NCBI RefSeq assembly: GCF_024868665.1
Contig: NC_079913.1
Span: 12,923,189 to 12,987,188 of the forward strand
Length of the DNA stretch: 64,000 bases
Reading direction: 5' to 3'
Source: Triplophysa rosa
Lineage: Eukaryota > Chordata > Actinopteri > Cypriniformes > Nemacheilidae
This document shows positions 21,151-51,610 of this stretch, one piece after another. Below the pieces are notes generated by a model. That model made no database searches and had not been told where the DNA came from. It saw only the letters and a list, made by a program, of their open reading frames with translations. Positions within the stretch are counted from its first letter, which is position 1. Every line of letters starts with the position of its first letter. A program made the position numbers and the translations under genes.

Positions 21151-24100
21151 TTATGACATTTGTTGCACTGTTCACATTTGATACTCGTGTTGACAACTTG
21201 CCCCTATGTTGTGACAACATCCCGCGCCATTGGTCAGTGTGTGTTAAATGAGTCTTTATTTTGGAGCCATAACGACGAGAATGGTCCGTAGCTTTATTGT
21301 ACTATATTTTACAATATGTGACGTTCAAAAATAAATCTACATTGGAAATGTAGACTTTAATAAAAGTGTAACTAACCAATGGCTAATTTACACTTAAGCA
21401 TGCGATGTGGTAAATATCCCCATAGAGAAACCATGCAGTCACCTGTTCAGGCATTTTCTTGGAATGTGCATGAAAAAGTGCTTTTTAAGTTTAAGAGTTA
21501 AACAGTTTATGGCAACAAATGATGCCTCACGCATCCCTTTGCAAAGTGCACCATGACCGACCCCCCCCCCAGATTTATTTTGTTTATTCTTTCTCTTTTT
21601 CCTAATCAGAAGGAGAAAGTTTATAATAAATGGCGTAAGGGCAGAATGCAATGTGAGTTGTAAAAGGCAGATAGAGCGTTCATTAGTGCCTTTGGTTAAA
21701 TAATTACCTATCTTCACTCTGCACCTTCACGCTGGAAGTTCACGCAACGCCCACGAGGCTGATTATGTTAAATTCACGCGCGCGCGCTCTAGTGTTCAGG
21801 CTATTGATCAGACTATTCAAACATCACGCGCGTACCCTCTTTAATTGCACAAGCAGCTTCGGGCTGTGGAGAAACTGAAAATAAATAAATATTCTGCATA
21901 TGTATTCTGAATTCCTCTGCATGGTGTCATATCACTTCCTTAATTGCTTTTGAAGCTTGTCGTTTCAAAACAATTGATAAAGAAATGCGCTACCTTTGCG
22001 TAAAAGGAAGATAAGCTCCGAGTGTAGCTAGTGCCTCCGATAAATCACATTTTAAGTCTCGCAGAAAGCGTGCACCAAAATGAAGGTATGAACTGTGGCC
22101 TTGCACTTTCTGAATTATATATAATATGAAAATTATGGGTCAGTCACCTATAAATGTGACAGATGAAAAAGAGAATCTGTCAGGAATGATTCCTGATCTT
22201 ATTTACATAAAATGGCATTTAAGTGTCAATTGAAATAGTGTAAATGAGTTCGATTTAAACAAGAGGTTTATATGGTAAATGTTGAATAAGATGAATTGTT
22301 TGTTTTATGCGTCGTGAAAGAACTGTCCTTCAACCCGTGTGTTTCTCTGATGTCCGTGAAGTTATGCATTTGTCCAAATGTTCAGTGCTTTTTAAACAGA
22401 CGGATCTGAGCATCTTGATGAGCATTGATAACCCCCTATTTTATGTATTTATATTTATATGATTTTAGGAGTTCAATGGTGTGGAATCGTGTGTAGCATA
22501 TGTGATTTAGTTTTTTATTTAAAATACGTAAACAAAAATTTGGAAACATGTCTAACAGTGCTTTTAGAGTAACCTCGCAGTCACTGAAAAGGTTTATGTT
22601 TTCCAAGTTAAGGTTTACCAACAGGGGGCGCCCTGATTTATTAAACGGCAAATCTGATTTAGCGTCATTTTAGTGGTGACATTTGCATATTTGCCTTTTA
22701 TTTTGAACATGCCCGAATTACGTAGTCTTACGTCTTAAACTTTAAAAAGCTCAAATTTAGTTTTACATTCAAATAAACAGTTCACGTAAGTTTGAAGCTG
22801 GATAACTGGTACTTTCATTAAAAGTTAAGACATTTAGTGGGATTCACTAGGACTTCACTGAGAAAAATCTAATATTTTTACAGACATATATATTATGTAG
22901 TTTTTTATATCGGACCCAATTCAACAACATCTACATCTCATTGACAATAAGTTTGATGAGTTTTTTTAAACACTATTCAAAAGCTATTTACATAGCTTTA
23001 TAACCTTATAACCTACTCAAAAACATGAAATAATGCCCTGGCAACAACCAAAATCTGACTTTAAGGGATTAATAGAAAAATTTAAGGGATCTGGCAAAAT
23101 ACAAAGTCTCATATTTTTATAGAATTAATTTATGATGTCATATACACAGTGTCATAAAGGTGTATAAAAACTGTAAAAAAAAAAAACGCTGTAATAAAAA
23201 GCTTTGTAAGATTTATTCAAACAAGATTCCCATTCTTAGTTTCTTGTAGCAATTTTGCACCTGATGCAAAACATTTCCAGTTTATTTTTATGACTTAAAA
23301 CATATCTGATAATGTTTTATTCAAATATATCTAGCCAACACAATCTCATGGCAAAAACGTAACTATTTCGTAACTTATTCGTATGAATTCGTACGATCTC
23401 ATTCGCACGTGAGATCTGTTTATGAAGGAAAGACAATAATGTTAATTTTTGCTAACTCGTTACAAAGCTTGCAAATGCTTAGCTACATTTTGTTCATTGT
23501 GTTTTGTATGTGTACATTGATCTGCCATGAAATGCTGTGCTCTGTTCTCACCTCTTGTCTTGTCTTGTCTTTTTTCTGACCTCTCTATTGACCTTTGTGG
23601 AAACTGTGAGGGCTGATTATCTTCAACTCTGCAAAAACCAACATCAATCAGAAAAGCATTTGCACACACTTGTTTATTACACACTAAAGTGCTTAATAAA
23701 TGGTTTTATGAATTCTTTCCCTAGACTCTCATAAAGAGTAGTACCATAATTTACATTCCAGTATTTTTACAAATGATCAGGGGAAAATGATTTTTAGATG
23801 TTATCTGAAACGCAGCAATATTGTGACATCATTTCACACACATTTTTGGAAGCAATACGAAAAAAGCTGTTGGTTGCTGTCTTTGCTACATGTGTATGAA
23901 AATATGTAAGAAAAAAAATTGTTGAAAATTTGATAGTCAATCATGCCTTATGTTGTTACAAAACAGCAACACAAATAGCATTTAAAAAGTGATTTAAAGG
24001 CTCAAGCAAAACATAAACAAGTTTGTTCGGTTTTCAAAATAAAACAACCCAAAATAAAAACAAACTTTAGTTGAATGCTTTCTGTTTGTCAAACATTAGT

Positions 24101-25718
24101 CAAGTGGTGAACTTGACCTCATGTTGTCAAGACACTTTATGAACTTAGACTTCATACACCCATACAATTTCTCTTGACACCAGTTAAACGAAAGCAATTG
24201 CAAAAATGTTCATCAAAAGTTAGATTAAGCCATATTTAGCAATATTCTGATATGGTTAAAATATACTGAATGTCCTTGAGTTTGTGACAGAACAGAGAAA
24301 ACAACCACATTTTAGGAAGAGAGCAAAAACAAAACTGATGCGTGTAGGCCTCATAAAAACGAAACTGACAAAAACATAAATTAGATTACACATTGTAAAA
24401 CTGGGATGAGATACATCACAAAATGAGATGAAATTTATTTCACTGGTAATACGGCAAGGCTTTTGGTCACAGCAGGTGAGCTTTCTTAATGCCTGATGAC
24501 AATAGCAAATGAAGGTGCCATTGAATCGTACAGGTCACATGATCATACCGTCACAAGACTCAAAGGGTTATATATCCTTTTTAAAACAACTTTTTGCTCA
24601 AATCCACAATGTTAGCCACATCACAAAAGTTCAGCTCATGCCTTTGACCTCAAAGCCCTGCTACTACATCTAAGGCACGTAAACCTCGCAAATTTTGGTG
24701 ATATAAGCCCCACGTTGTCCACAGCTATCGTTACAGATATTCACAAGCAGCTCCGGAAAAGCAGACTGCATGTGGAACACATTCCTTATCACCGTTCAGT
24801 CCTCTGCTAACTGCTCCCTGCTGGAGCGCAACAGTTAGTTCTGCTTTGAAACGAACAACAATGCAACAATAAGGGCTCCGTTTTTTTGTGATAAGCGTTA
24901 ACATAAAGAAATGATCTAGCTACGGTAAAGGCTCATTTAGTCAGCCGTATCTGTGGAATTAGCAGAAACGACAGGTAGTGGGGGGACATTTGAGGAGATT
25001 TTAAATGAGTTCAGTTGGCATAGAGTCTGCAATCAGGTCGAACACTTCAAAGCTGCCGTAATGAAGCTACGAAACCATATTGTCAAAGACTCAAACAGAT
25101 TTTTATTCTAGTATAGATAAGACTACCCCTGTGGAACCCTTCGTATGTAAAGATGTGATGCACTTAATGTATGTAAAGTATGTAAAAAAGTACACTAAAA
25201 AACTAATTTTATGGAATTTTACTGTTTTGTTATACACATATTTTTGAAATACAGTACAAAGTTGTTAAATTACAGAATCAAACTACAAATTGTAATTTTA
25301 CTTTACAAAAAAAATATTTTATGGTATTTTTCTGACCTCTCAGCTTCCGGAATGTTACCCTTTTTATGCGATTTTTTTACAGTGAAAAGGTTTGTTTTAA
25401 ACAATTTTTCAGACCTATATACTAGTTTATTAAATTTAATTAATCCATTGAGCAAAATCTAAGGTCCACCAAAATACACCTAAGCCACTCTTAAATATGT
25501 ATGAATATCAATATATCATCAAAACTAGATTTCACTGTAAAAAAAACTAAGAGGTGGAGATTTTGCATGAATTAGGTTGATCTGAATCATAGAAAAGTGC
25601 ATGACAAGAAGGAAGGTCCACCACTAAAAACTCACTATCACTGGAGTAAAAGCAGATCATACAAATGTGGTCATACAAATGCGAATTAGCCACTCATTTT
25701 CTTAAAATGGTACAATCT

Positions 25719-25919
25719 AAAAATGCTGGGTTATTGTCCACCCATATTTGGGTCAAGGAGTGATGAACACATCTACCCAAAAAAGTCTATATTAGTTATT
25801 AATGCAATATTTTTCCCAACTATGTGCTGACAAAACCCAGCATGGGTTAATTGATAACCCAATGTTTGGGTTCGTCCCCTTTTGACCCAACCATGGGTTA
25901 AAAATAACCCAGCATTTTC
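25719..25919. mobile_element. inverted-repeat element with AACCCAGC ends
   Basis: Ends AAAATGCTGGGTTATT and its inverse AATAACCCAGCATTTT bound 201 bases, and internal AACCCA/TGGGTT copies recur. This is a typical short fish inverted-repeat element with no coding capacity. Confidence 0.7.
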
Positions 25920-26394
25920 TAGTGTTGCCATGAGACTGTGTTGGTTACATAAGAAATTACCAAACATGTCAACCACTTTTCACTTCTAATTACTTTTAAC
26001 CAACTGGTCTCAATGTAATTTGTAGTGAATGTATAAATTCAGTTCCTAAGAATTTCAGACTGCTCATCACATTAATTATGGTTATTAATTGTACTAACGT
26101 TTATCAACCAGAGAATGTGCGTTTTTGATCTTAAGGAGTATCGTTTTATTATTTAAAACCTAAAAACGTTTTGTAAAATGTTTTGCTCGAACAGTGTACA
26201 AAAACATACCAGGGTCAGTGTATTAGGTTATGACAATAAATAATGACAATCGTTGAGAGTATAAATGTTAAATTACACTTAAAGTTGAGGGAATTCGGGG
26301 ATTAATTTACTATAGGCATATATGTTTCAAAATCTGATCTGTACAGGTAAATTACTTTTGTCTCTGTTTATCTTTTTATTCAAAAAAATAATAA

Positions 26395-26613
26395 TTAAAC
26401 AAAGGTACAAACTGTACGTTTTATTGTTGCTGAGGTGATACCCTTAAGGCTTCCTTTTTGTATCTCTACAGGTAAAAAAACATACAATGTACCCTTTTAG
26501 AGTACATAATTGTACACGAAGGACACAATGTTCATTAATGAAACTAAAAGGTAGAACATTTGTTTCGTATTTAGTAAAGGTACAAAAAGGAATGCTTACC
26601 ACCTCAAGTGACA
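26395..26613. mobile_element. diverged inverted-repeat element with GGTACAAA ends
   Basis: The left part (ACAAAGGTACAAACTGTAC, then a GAGGTGATACCCTTAAGGC segment) is repeated in inverted, diverged form up to about 26613 (GGTACAAAAAGGAATGCTTA and CCACCTCAAGTGACAATAAA). It directly abuts the foldback element at 26614, suggesting one inserted beside or into the other. Confidence 0.5.
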
Positions 26614-26927
26614 ATAAAGGGATAGTTCACCCAAAAATGAAAATTCTGACATTTAAAACTCTGAATAAATGTCTTTGTTCTGCTGAACACAAAGGAAGAT
26701 ATTTGGAAGAATGTCAGTAACCGAACAGATCTCATCCCCAATTTACTGCCATAATAGGGAAAATAAATACTAGAGTAAATGGGGGATGAGATCTGTTTGG
26801 TTGCTAACATTCTTCCTAATATCTTCCTTTGTGTTCAGCAGAACAAATACATTTATACAGGTTTGGAACAACTTGACGGTAAGTAAATGTTGACAGGATT
26901 TTCATTTTTGGGTGAACTATCCCTTTT
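26614..26927. mobile_element. TTAA-family foldback element, copy A
   Basis: Terminal inverted repeats of about 29 bases begin AAAGGGATAGTTCACCCAAA and are inverted at the right end. The interior is itself an imperfect palindrome around 26750. This copy lacks clean TTAA on both flanks, unlike others of the family. It lies just downstream of the taf3 3' end. Confidence 0.85.
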
Positions 26928-27162
26928 GTCCTTTTTCTGACAGTCAATCTAAGAAAAATGCCAAAATCAATTTAAATGTCATTGGCAGAGCATATTTAGA
27001 ATGAATTACTCTATTTATTACTCTTTTCATCATGCATTATTATCGAAATCCTTGATCTACATTTTTCAAAAATTGTTCAGAGTTTGAAGAACTTACCTGT
27101 AACCTCCCATCCGCACAAACAAACGGCAAAACAACAAAACAATAAGATGTGAAAAAGCAACT

Positions 27163-27168
27163 TTTAAT
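27163..27168 (-). terminator. taf3: candidate taf3 polyadenylation signal (ATTAAA)
   Basis: ATTAAA on the minus strand about 410 bases after the stop codon, followed by a T/GT-rich downstream stretch. Another ATTAAA lies near 27292. Choice between them is uncertain. Confidence 0.35.
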
Positions 27169-27574
27169 TAAATTCATAATAAAATGAAACCGCAGCAATC
27201 AGAAATCAATCAGAACGACGATATTAAAAAGGCAGATTATAGTACAGAAATTTTTATGTAGTCCTGATGAATCGGCATGTACATTGAACAAACTTTAATG
27301 AGGGTGAACTGAGAGGTTCATTTCAACACACACATCTACTTAACCATGAGCTCGGTGCAAAGATGATATAGACATACTGTACGATTCCCCACATAAAAAA
27401 GTAACATATACACATTTGAAAGTTTCATTTAAAAAAATACATTATGATACCGGACGCTGACTTAAGTTAACCTAGTTAAAACAAGGGTTGGGTGAACCAA
27501 AAACGAAAAGAACTTGGAAACGATTTAAGGCGAGAACAGGTGAACATGGAGACGAGAGAAAAAAGAAATGTGGG

Positions 27575-45405
<17,831 letters not shown>

Positions 45406-45813
45406 CTGCCAGGGAGAAAGACAAAATATTAATTTCATATATGGTTACAGTAAATTAAATTGCATCCTGAATCACTTTTTCTTTTTGGAAAGAGAACATG
45501 ATAAAAACTTGGGGAACAGTCTGGGGAATGGCATCAGAAAATAAGACAATCCGGACTCACATGTAACCCACATGAGCACAAAGACTCCAGGTTGCTACAA
45601 TTTTTTGTGGATTTCTAAAATGTTTTATTTCTTTGCTTACAAGTCCAAGTGTGTAGAGCTCATCTACATATTGTTGCCTAGATATGGCCAGGCCTGCTTT
45701 AAGTTTATGGGATTGTTTTACTGTCTACTAGGTGAATATTGTCAAATATTACAGATATGAAAAGTAGCGGCACAGCTCCCCTTAACACACTATCCGATTC
45801 GAGTTGTCAATCA

Positions 45814-45880
45814 TGTCTGTAGCACAAATGGTTTAAGACAAGTGACAAGTCCAAGTTCAACCCCTGGCATCTCTTAACCT
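45814..45880 (+). mobile_element. possible tRNA-derived SINE head
   Basis: TAGCACAAATGG fits the A-box and AGTTCAACCCC approximates the B-box in correct spacing. The body beyond is not recognisable. Chance similarity is possible. Confidence 0.3.
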
Positions 45881-46570
45881 CATAGCAGTATGAGCAACAT
45901 AAATAGTGTTTAACAGTGCAGAAAGCATCAGTAATTACACCTAATTTAGTCATGTTTGGCAAATATCGTAGATAATACAACAAATAAGGGTGTGGAAATA
46001 TCATAAAGTGGGAGTCAGTGAAGAAAAGAGGAGAAATATTAACCGGGTGAGAACATCCCGGGGTGGAATTGAACGTGGATATCAGAGCAACAGATCAAAA
46101 TCATCCTCACCTGATTACACAGCAGAACAACAGAGCGAACAAGATACACACACACAACATCAGACCCACATCTGAGCACGGAAGCAATCTCTCGTTAAAT
46201 CAAATATTTCTCTAATATCTCCAAGCACTTTCGTGCACACACGCACATCTAGGGTGATGCGATTCTGGTTAACTGGTGGTAATCTGGCCACTGCTACACT
46301 TTTCAACTCTCTGCACCACAATGGAGGACAGGAAGTGAAGGCAGAGCCCTCTGACACTCTCTATTATAAATAGTGTAATCTATATGGTAATATTGTTGTA
46401 TTCTATAGGCGCAGAATGGGGATAAGATAACATTGTGACTTTAGGCTTTCTTCCGGACGCTGGAATGGTAATAGTTATCAAAGGTTATTTGGGAATGACA
46501 CGCCGGCTGCTCTCTGATTGGCTAGGACCGGTTATTTATGATACGAATTATGATAAAGATGATGTCTCTT

Positions 46571-46770
46571 CTGCGTCGGTCGCTCCCGCTCTCCTCAGCC
46601 CTCTCGCACAATAAATTGCTATCGTTAATCACGGGAAGGCTTTGTGCCGGCGTGATTACCGCGCCGGTCGGCGTAATAAGAATTTTTATTTAAAGGAAGA
46701 ATATGGATTTGTCATCGCCTCCTCAGCATGAAGGAAAGGGACAGTATTTCACGACGCTGACATTTAATTT
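46571..46770. promoter_or_regulatory. enhancer-like island in taf3 intron 2
   Basis: CpG-rich sequence with TTAATCACGGGAA and GCGCCGGTCGGCG segments beside AT-rich homeodomain cores, in a repeat-free stretch. No coding frame fits. Enhancer status inferred. Confidence 0.3.
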
Positions 46771-47728
46771 GTACAAAAAAAAGGAAAAGCAGCACGAGTG
46801 ATATTTGCATTTTATGGCTCTATCCTCCGTTTCCTTTCTTCCTGGAGTAGAAGTGCTCTCTTTTCTCTCGTACAATTAATGCAGATAATAAAAAGAAGGA
46901 AAGTGAGTTTGAGAATTTGAAGATGGACGTGGTACTTTCCACGAATAGGGTACAAAATAAGAGCCTGAGGTTAAAAAAAATGAAGTCTTATTTAATTTAA
47001 ATTCCAATTCAGCAGATCAGTGAATAAAGGCGCATAACCTTCGTAAAATGTTGATGTTCATCTCAGGAGGTCGGATTAAATATTAACCAAGCTTTTAGTT
47101 AAAGTTTTGCCATTTTCGCAACTCTGCTCTCAGAGTTACCTGAATACCTTGATTTGTGCGAGATCAAATCTAAGACACAAGGAGATACTTTGTGCGTTTA
47201 AACAAAACAATGTTTCTTGCAGTTACATATTACAGTACATAATAGCTTATCAAACACTTTTATCCAATTTGTCTCAATACAAAAACACGATACCAATGTG
47301 TATCCCCTTTGTGGAAAGTGTTACATATTTCATAAAAATCAGCATGTGTGCTTACTGAAGGGATTGAAATGAGAGATATCTTTGCGTGCGTGCGATCATT
47401 TTCAGACATCGGGCCTCTACTGAGCCGTCCAGCAGAGAAACGGCTCTGTTTTCACTTGCAACCAGTTTCTCTTTCATCTGATATCAAAAATAACCCCCTC
47501 GTTCCTATTTTATTTGGCACTGCTGAAGAAAAGCGCGGATTTGTACTCACACATATAAACACACGGCGCTTAATTGATTGTGTCACTTACAAATGCGAAT
47601 AAGACTAAAGACAGAGAGTGATAACGCCGGAGAGCCACTGCGCCAAAAATGGTACATGGGAATGAAAACAAGCTTACGCACACATTGTGAAGTAATTAAA
47701 ATAGAGAGATAAGAAACAGAGTGAATGA

Positions 47729-47731
<3 letters not shown>

Positions 47732-47760
<29 letters not shown>
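47732..47760. repeat. (GA)n microsatellite
   Basis: Fourteen GA units without interruption. Confidence 0.97.
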
Positions 47761-47762
<2 letters not shown>

Positions 47763-47899
47763 GTCAATTTACTGAAGCCCAATGTCTGATGCAACCAAAT
47801 GGCTACACACACACACAAATAGTTCGTTTAGGTAAAGGTGTGTGTGGAAGTCGTATCGCTTTCATTAATATCTTTCTCGTCCCCCTCCCTTTGTGGTGC

Positions 47900-48070
47900 A
47901 TTAAAAAGGAAAAGTTGGATTAAAGCCTGCCGCAATTAAAGGCAGCTCGTTTATTGGGGGCTCCAATCAATGGAGAGCGCGAGACATGGGCTAAATGAGA
48001 CCAGATAAGATGCTTTTAATGTTCCAATTCGCCACAGCCTCCACGCGCGACAATTACTAACATCTGAGAG
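47900..48070. promoter_or_regulatory. enhancer-like island with a GATA site
   Basis: Contains AATTAAAGGCAGC, CCAATCAATGG and AGATAAG (48003-48009) within repeat-free sequence. It is a candidate conserved element; conservation was not tested. Confidence 0.3.
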
Positions 48071-48236
48071 CGTTGTGTGCGTGTGCCGAAAAGAAGCAAC
48101 CTGTAGGAGTGTGTTTAATGGAGAAAACATCTAAACCACGCAAAAATTCTTTTAAAAAAAGCTTATTTAATTCTGGCCTGATTACGAATAGTACAGAAAT
48201 GATTCAATAAAGATCAATCATTTTTGTTAGTTAATA

Positions 48237-48568
48237 CAGGGGTTTTCAAACGGGGATCCAGGGACCCCCAGGGGGCCTCCAGAAGGTTGCAAGGGGTCCC
48301 CTAGAATTTTTTACATTTGAATCTTTCTAGTGAGTTTTTCTCATTATAGTTTCTTTTTTGGGACTCAAAGTGAAATTGTTGCCGACTATTTAGGTTTAGA
48401 AACAATGTGTTGTCTTCATAATATACTATTTATTATTCATCTAACACATTTGAAATGTTTCTTGACACAGAAAAAACATAGATTGATATATATTTTAGAA
48501 AAGGGGTCCCTCACAAAAGGTTAATCATATTTGGGGGCCCATGGCATCATAAAGTTTGAAAACCCCTG
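48237..48568. mobile_element. hAT-type element with 8-bp target duplication
   Basis: Ends CAGGGGTTTTCAAAC are perfectly inverted; AGTTAATA flanks both sides (48229-48236 and 48569-48576). The 332-bp body has no transposase. The CAGGGGT-type end is widespread among hAT/Charlie-like elements. Confidence 0.95.
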
Positions 48569-48884
48569 AGTTAATATTTGATATGCTTGGATGCATGGTT
48601 TTACCCTCACAAGCCTCCATCTTGAGCCAATATTATTATACAATGAAAGTAAGTGAAAACACAGTTAATTAACTGTTACCCATCAAACTAAATATACACA
48701 TAAAATCTAATTATAAAAATGTGAAAGTTAAAGATCAAGATTTAGAGGAAGGGTCTGCTATTTTTGTGCAATTCATTGGGACAGATATACATATGCGATG
48801 AACAAAGAAACAGTGATTCGTAATGCCCAATGGTTGTGTTTTATTCTGCATTTGTTTGCTTATGCAGATATGAAAAACAAATAT

Positions 48885-49118
48885 GGTCACACTTTAGATT
48901 AGGGTCCATTTCTCAATCTTACCCAACTATTAACTACGACTTTTGCCTGAATAAACTCAAAACTACTGCTCATAATGTAGTAATTAGGTATAGGTATTAG
49001 GTAGGATTAAGGGATGCAGAATAAGGTATTCATATGTGCTTTATCCACACACAACACATATGCATGTTAACAAGAAGCTAAGTTAATAGGTTTGTGTACC
49101 TTATTATAAAGTGTAACG
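48885..49118. mobile_element. inverted-repeat element with GTCACACTTTA ends
   Basis: GGTCACACTTTAGATTAGGG on the left pairs with GTTACACTTTATAATAAGG at the right in inverted orientation. Short, non-coding. Confidence 0.6.
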
Positions 49119-49208
49119 TTTTTCCAATTCCATTTTTGCTTCCAGACAAGAGATGTAAAAAAATAATGATTTTAGCTATCGGTGTCAGGCGATATTTATG
49201 TTTATCAA

Positions 49209-49800
49209 TGAGTGCGTTTACATGCACAAAATAAACGGATATCTATCAAAAATCAGCTTAAAAAGAAACCTGTTTTCACGTGTTTACATGCATAGTAATA
49301 AACTGGCTACGCAAAATACTGCGTTTACATGAAAGTTTGAGACTTGCCGGGTTTCTTGCGTGCAGTGTCAACATCGATAGTCTGTTTAGTAATTAAAAAT
49401 GCAGTGGGAAAATGGTCAGAAGCTGTATTTTTATATCTCTTCTACCTTGTACCTGCATATGCAACAATAGTTCTTCACTTTGACATTTCTACATCAGCTG
49501 CGTGATTCGAGCTTCATGACTTTTATGCGTTATTTTACCGTTACTTCCGTTTGGGACTTTTACTATTGCGCTGTCAGACATGCGCACATAAACAAAACTG
49601 AGAGAAAACCGGTAAAGGCGTTTACATGCAGCGCAAAATCGGAGTACTGGGCAAAAAACTACCTCTGCTGAGCAGGTTTTGCTTACGCCGTTTATGAGCT
49701 TTCCCCGATAAAAGAAAACCGTTTTACGCATTTACTTGTCCTACTTGTTATCAGCTTATTAAGCTTAATCGGAGCGAGACTGTGCATGTAAACGCACTCA
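49209..49800. mobile_element. inverted-repeat element with TGAGTGCGTTTACATGCAC ends
   Basis: Nineteen-base ends TGAGTGCGTTTACATGCAC are inverted with one mismatch at most. The interior repeats GTTTACATGCA-type words several times. No confident target duplication. Confidence 0.8.
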
Positions 49801-49847
49801 TTAAGTCAATGTTGGAAATGGACAATTTCAAGGTATACATTTCCAAT

Positions 49848-50620
49848 TAGGGCTGTGCAAAAATATCGATACATGTAACTATCGCAATATATTTTTTTCT
49901 GATAGTGTATCGATAGTGATACCTCTACTATCGATAATTTTTTTTTAATCATGTCATATACATACGGCCAAAAGTAAGTGGAAGATTATAAAATAAAATA
50001 AAAATATAAGAACGCTTGGAGCTCTCAGAGCTGATGTGTGGGTGTGCTCTGCTTTCCAAAATAAGTCATGGAGTAATGAGTTATATAAAATAATGCTGTT
50101 TGTAGACTTCGCAAGTCATGACACAAGTCACTTGGCTACTGCAGTGCATTAGACAAAAAGTTTATTAAGTAACAATGACATTTATTGTGCTTTCACGGAT
50201 GTGACACCAGCGCATTTACAGCACGGATGAACCAGAGGTTTTATATTGCCCATGTTCAGTGTTTTAACTGTAATGCACCACAACATCCAAGTGACTTGCG
50301 TGACCCACCTTATTCCCCTGTGCTACCCTCCTGAGGGGCACAATCCACAGTTTGAGAACCCAAACCTCTGATCTAAAGCTCTATGCATCGCACATCATGG
50401 CCACTCTGCAGAGGTAAGGGATGTTTTTACACTTATCCTTACAGAAAACCCCCGGTTTAGCATGTTGTATTTCTAGCTCTGCTTTTTACATTTTCTATTT
50501 AAAGTATTGCAATATGTCGCAAATGTGTATCGTATCGAAATACATAGCAATATATTGTATCGTGACCCATCTATCGTGATATGTATCGTATCGGGAGGCA
50601 CTTGCCAATACACAGCCCTA
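49848..50620. mobile_element. hAT-type element with 8-bp target duplication
   Basis: Ends TAGGGCTGTG are perfectly inverted and flanked by TTTCCAAT on both sides (49840-49847 and 50621-50628). Subterminal ATCGATA/TATCGAT motifs recur at both ends. It is 773 bp and non-coding. Confidence 0.95.
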
Positions 50621-50756
50621 TTTCCAATTGAACTATTTTCTAACATTTTATTTCTACTGTATATTATACTGACACCTGATTTTTTTATTTAGAAACAAGT
50701 AAAACTCTTTAAAAGAATTTCTATATACATTAATGTCATAAAAGCGGTAATCCGCC

Positions 50757-51194
50757 TTAAAGGGATACTTCACCCAAAATTGAGAATTCAGTCATCATTT
50801 AGTCACCTTCGAGATGTTCCAAATCTGTATAAATTTCTTTGTTCTGGTGGACACAGAGAAAGATATATAGAAGAATGCTTATAACCAAACAGATTTTGCT
50901 TTCCATTGACTCCCATAGTAGGAAAAAACACTTTATCGTTTTTTTATGTTCTGTTGAACACAAAAGAAGAAATTTTGAAGAATGTGGGACAGCAAACAGT
51001 TCCGGGGCACTTTTGACTACCATTGTATTTTGTCCTACTATGGGAGTCAATGGGAGGCAAAATCTGTCTGGTTATACGCATTCTTCCAAATATCTTTCTC
51101 TGTGTTCATCAGAACAAAGAAATGTATACACATTTGCAACAACTCGAAGGTGAGTAAATGATGACAGAATTTCATTTTTGGGTGAAGTATCACA
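50757..51194. mobile_element. TTAA-family foldback element, copy D
   Basis: Starts TTAAAGGGATACTTCACCCA; the right end GGGTGAAGTATCAC is its inverse. A central palindrome built on GACTCCCATAGTAGGA pairs 50900s with 51030s. TTAA is kept on the left flank only. Confidence 0.85.
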
Positions 51195-51429
51195 AAATTA
51201 TAAGTAACTATCACTATCGACCAAAACTAAAATACTGAAATATTGGTGAATCTCTAATTAATATGAAACATCAAAATGCAGAAAAGAGAGAAGAACATTG
51301 AGATGAAAAGAATATAAACACCCTGGTGTGAAATAAATCAAAGCAGAAGTAAAGTTTGCCATGACTTTGACCTTGTCTGCAGTATCTATCTTAAACACAC
51401 ACAAACGCACCGCCGACTTTCTGTCCTGC

Positions 51430-51610
51430 AGCGTCTCCTTGCCCTCATGACCTTCGCGTCCGGCAGGGGAAACTTCTGCAGGCTTCCGGCTGTAAGTTAT
51501 TCAAGAATAAGCTTTGAATAATTGTCCCGCAATATGAGTCCCTCTGATTAATTGCCTGAGATAAGAGCAGCTTCTCACACGTTCTGTGGCGACCGCACTC
51601 ACTGCAGGGC
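51430..51610. promoter_or_regulatory. enhancer-like island with a GATA site
   Basis: Repeat-free, with ATTAATTG and AGATAAG (51559-51565) next to GC-richer sequence. No protein-like frame. Inferred only. Confidence 0.25.

Larger units (their letters stand above)
20560..27150. other. AT-rich intergenic DNA downstream of taf3
   Basis: No exon is recognised. It includes a tRNA-derived SINE (21030-21150), a polypyrimidine-bounded C run near 21562, a fragment of a dispersed repeat with alternating CGTA/TTCG units (about 23335-23420), and the inverted-repeat elements listed separately between 25,700 and 26,930. Confidence 0.6.
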
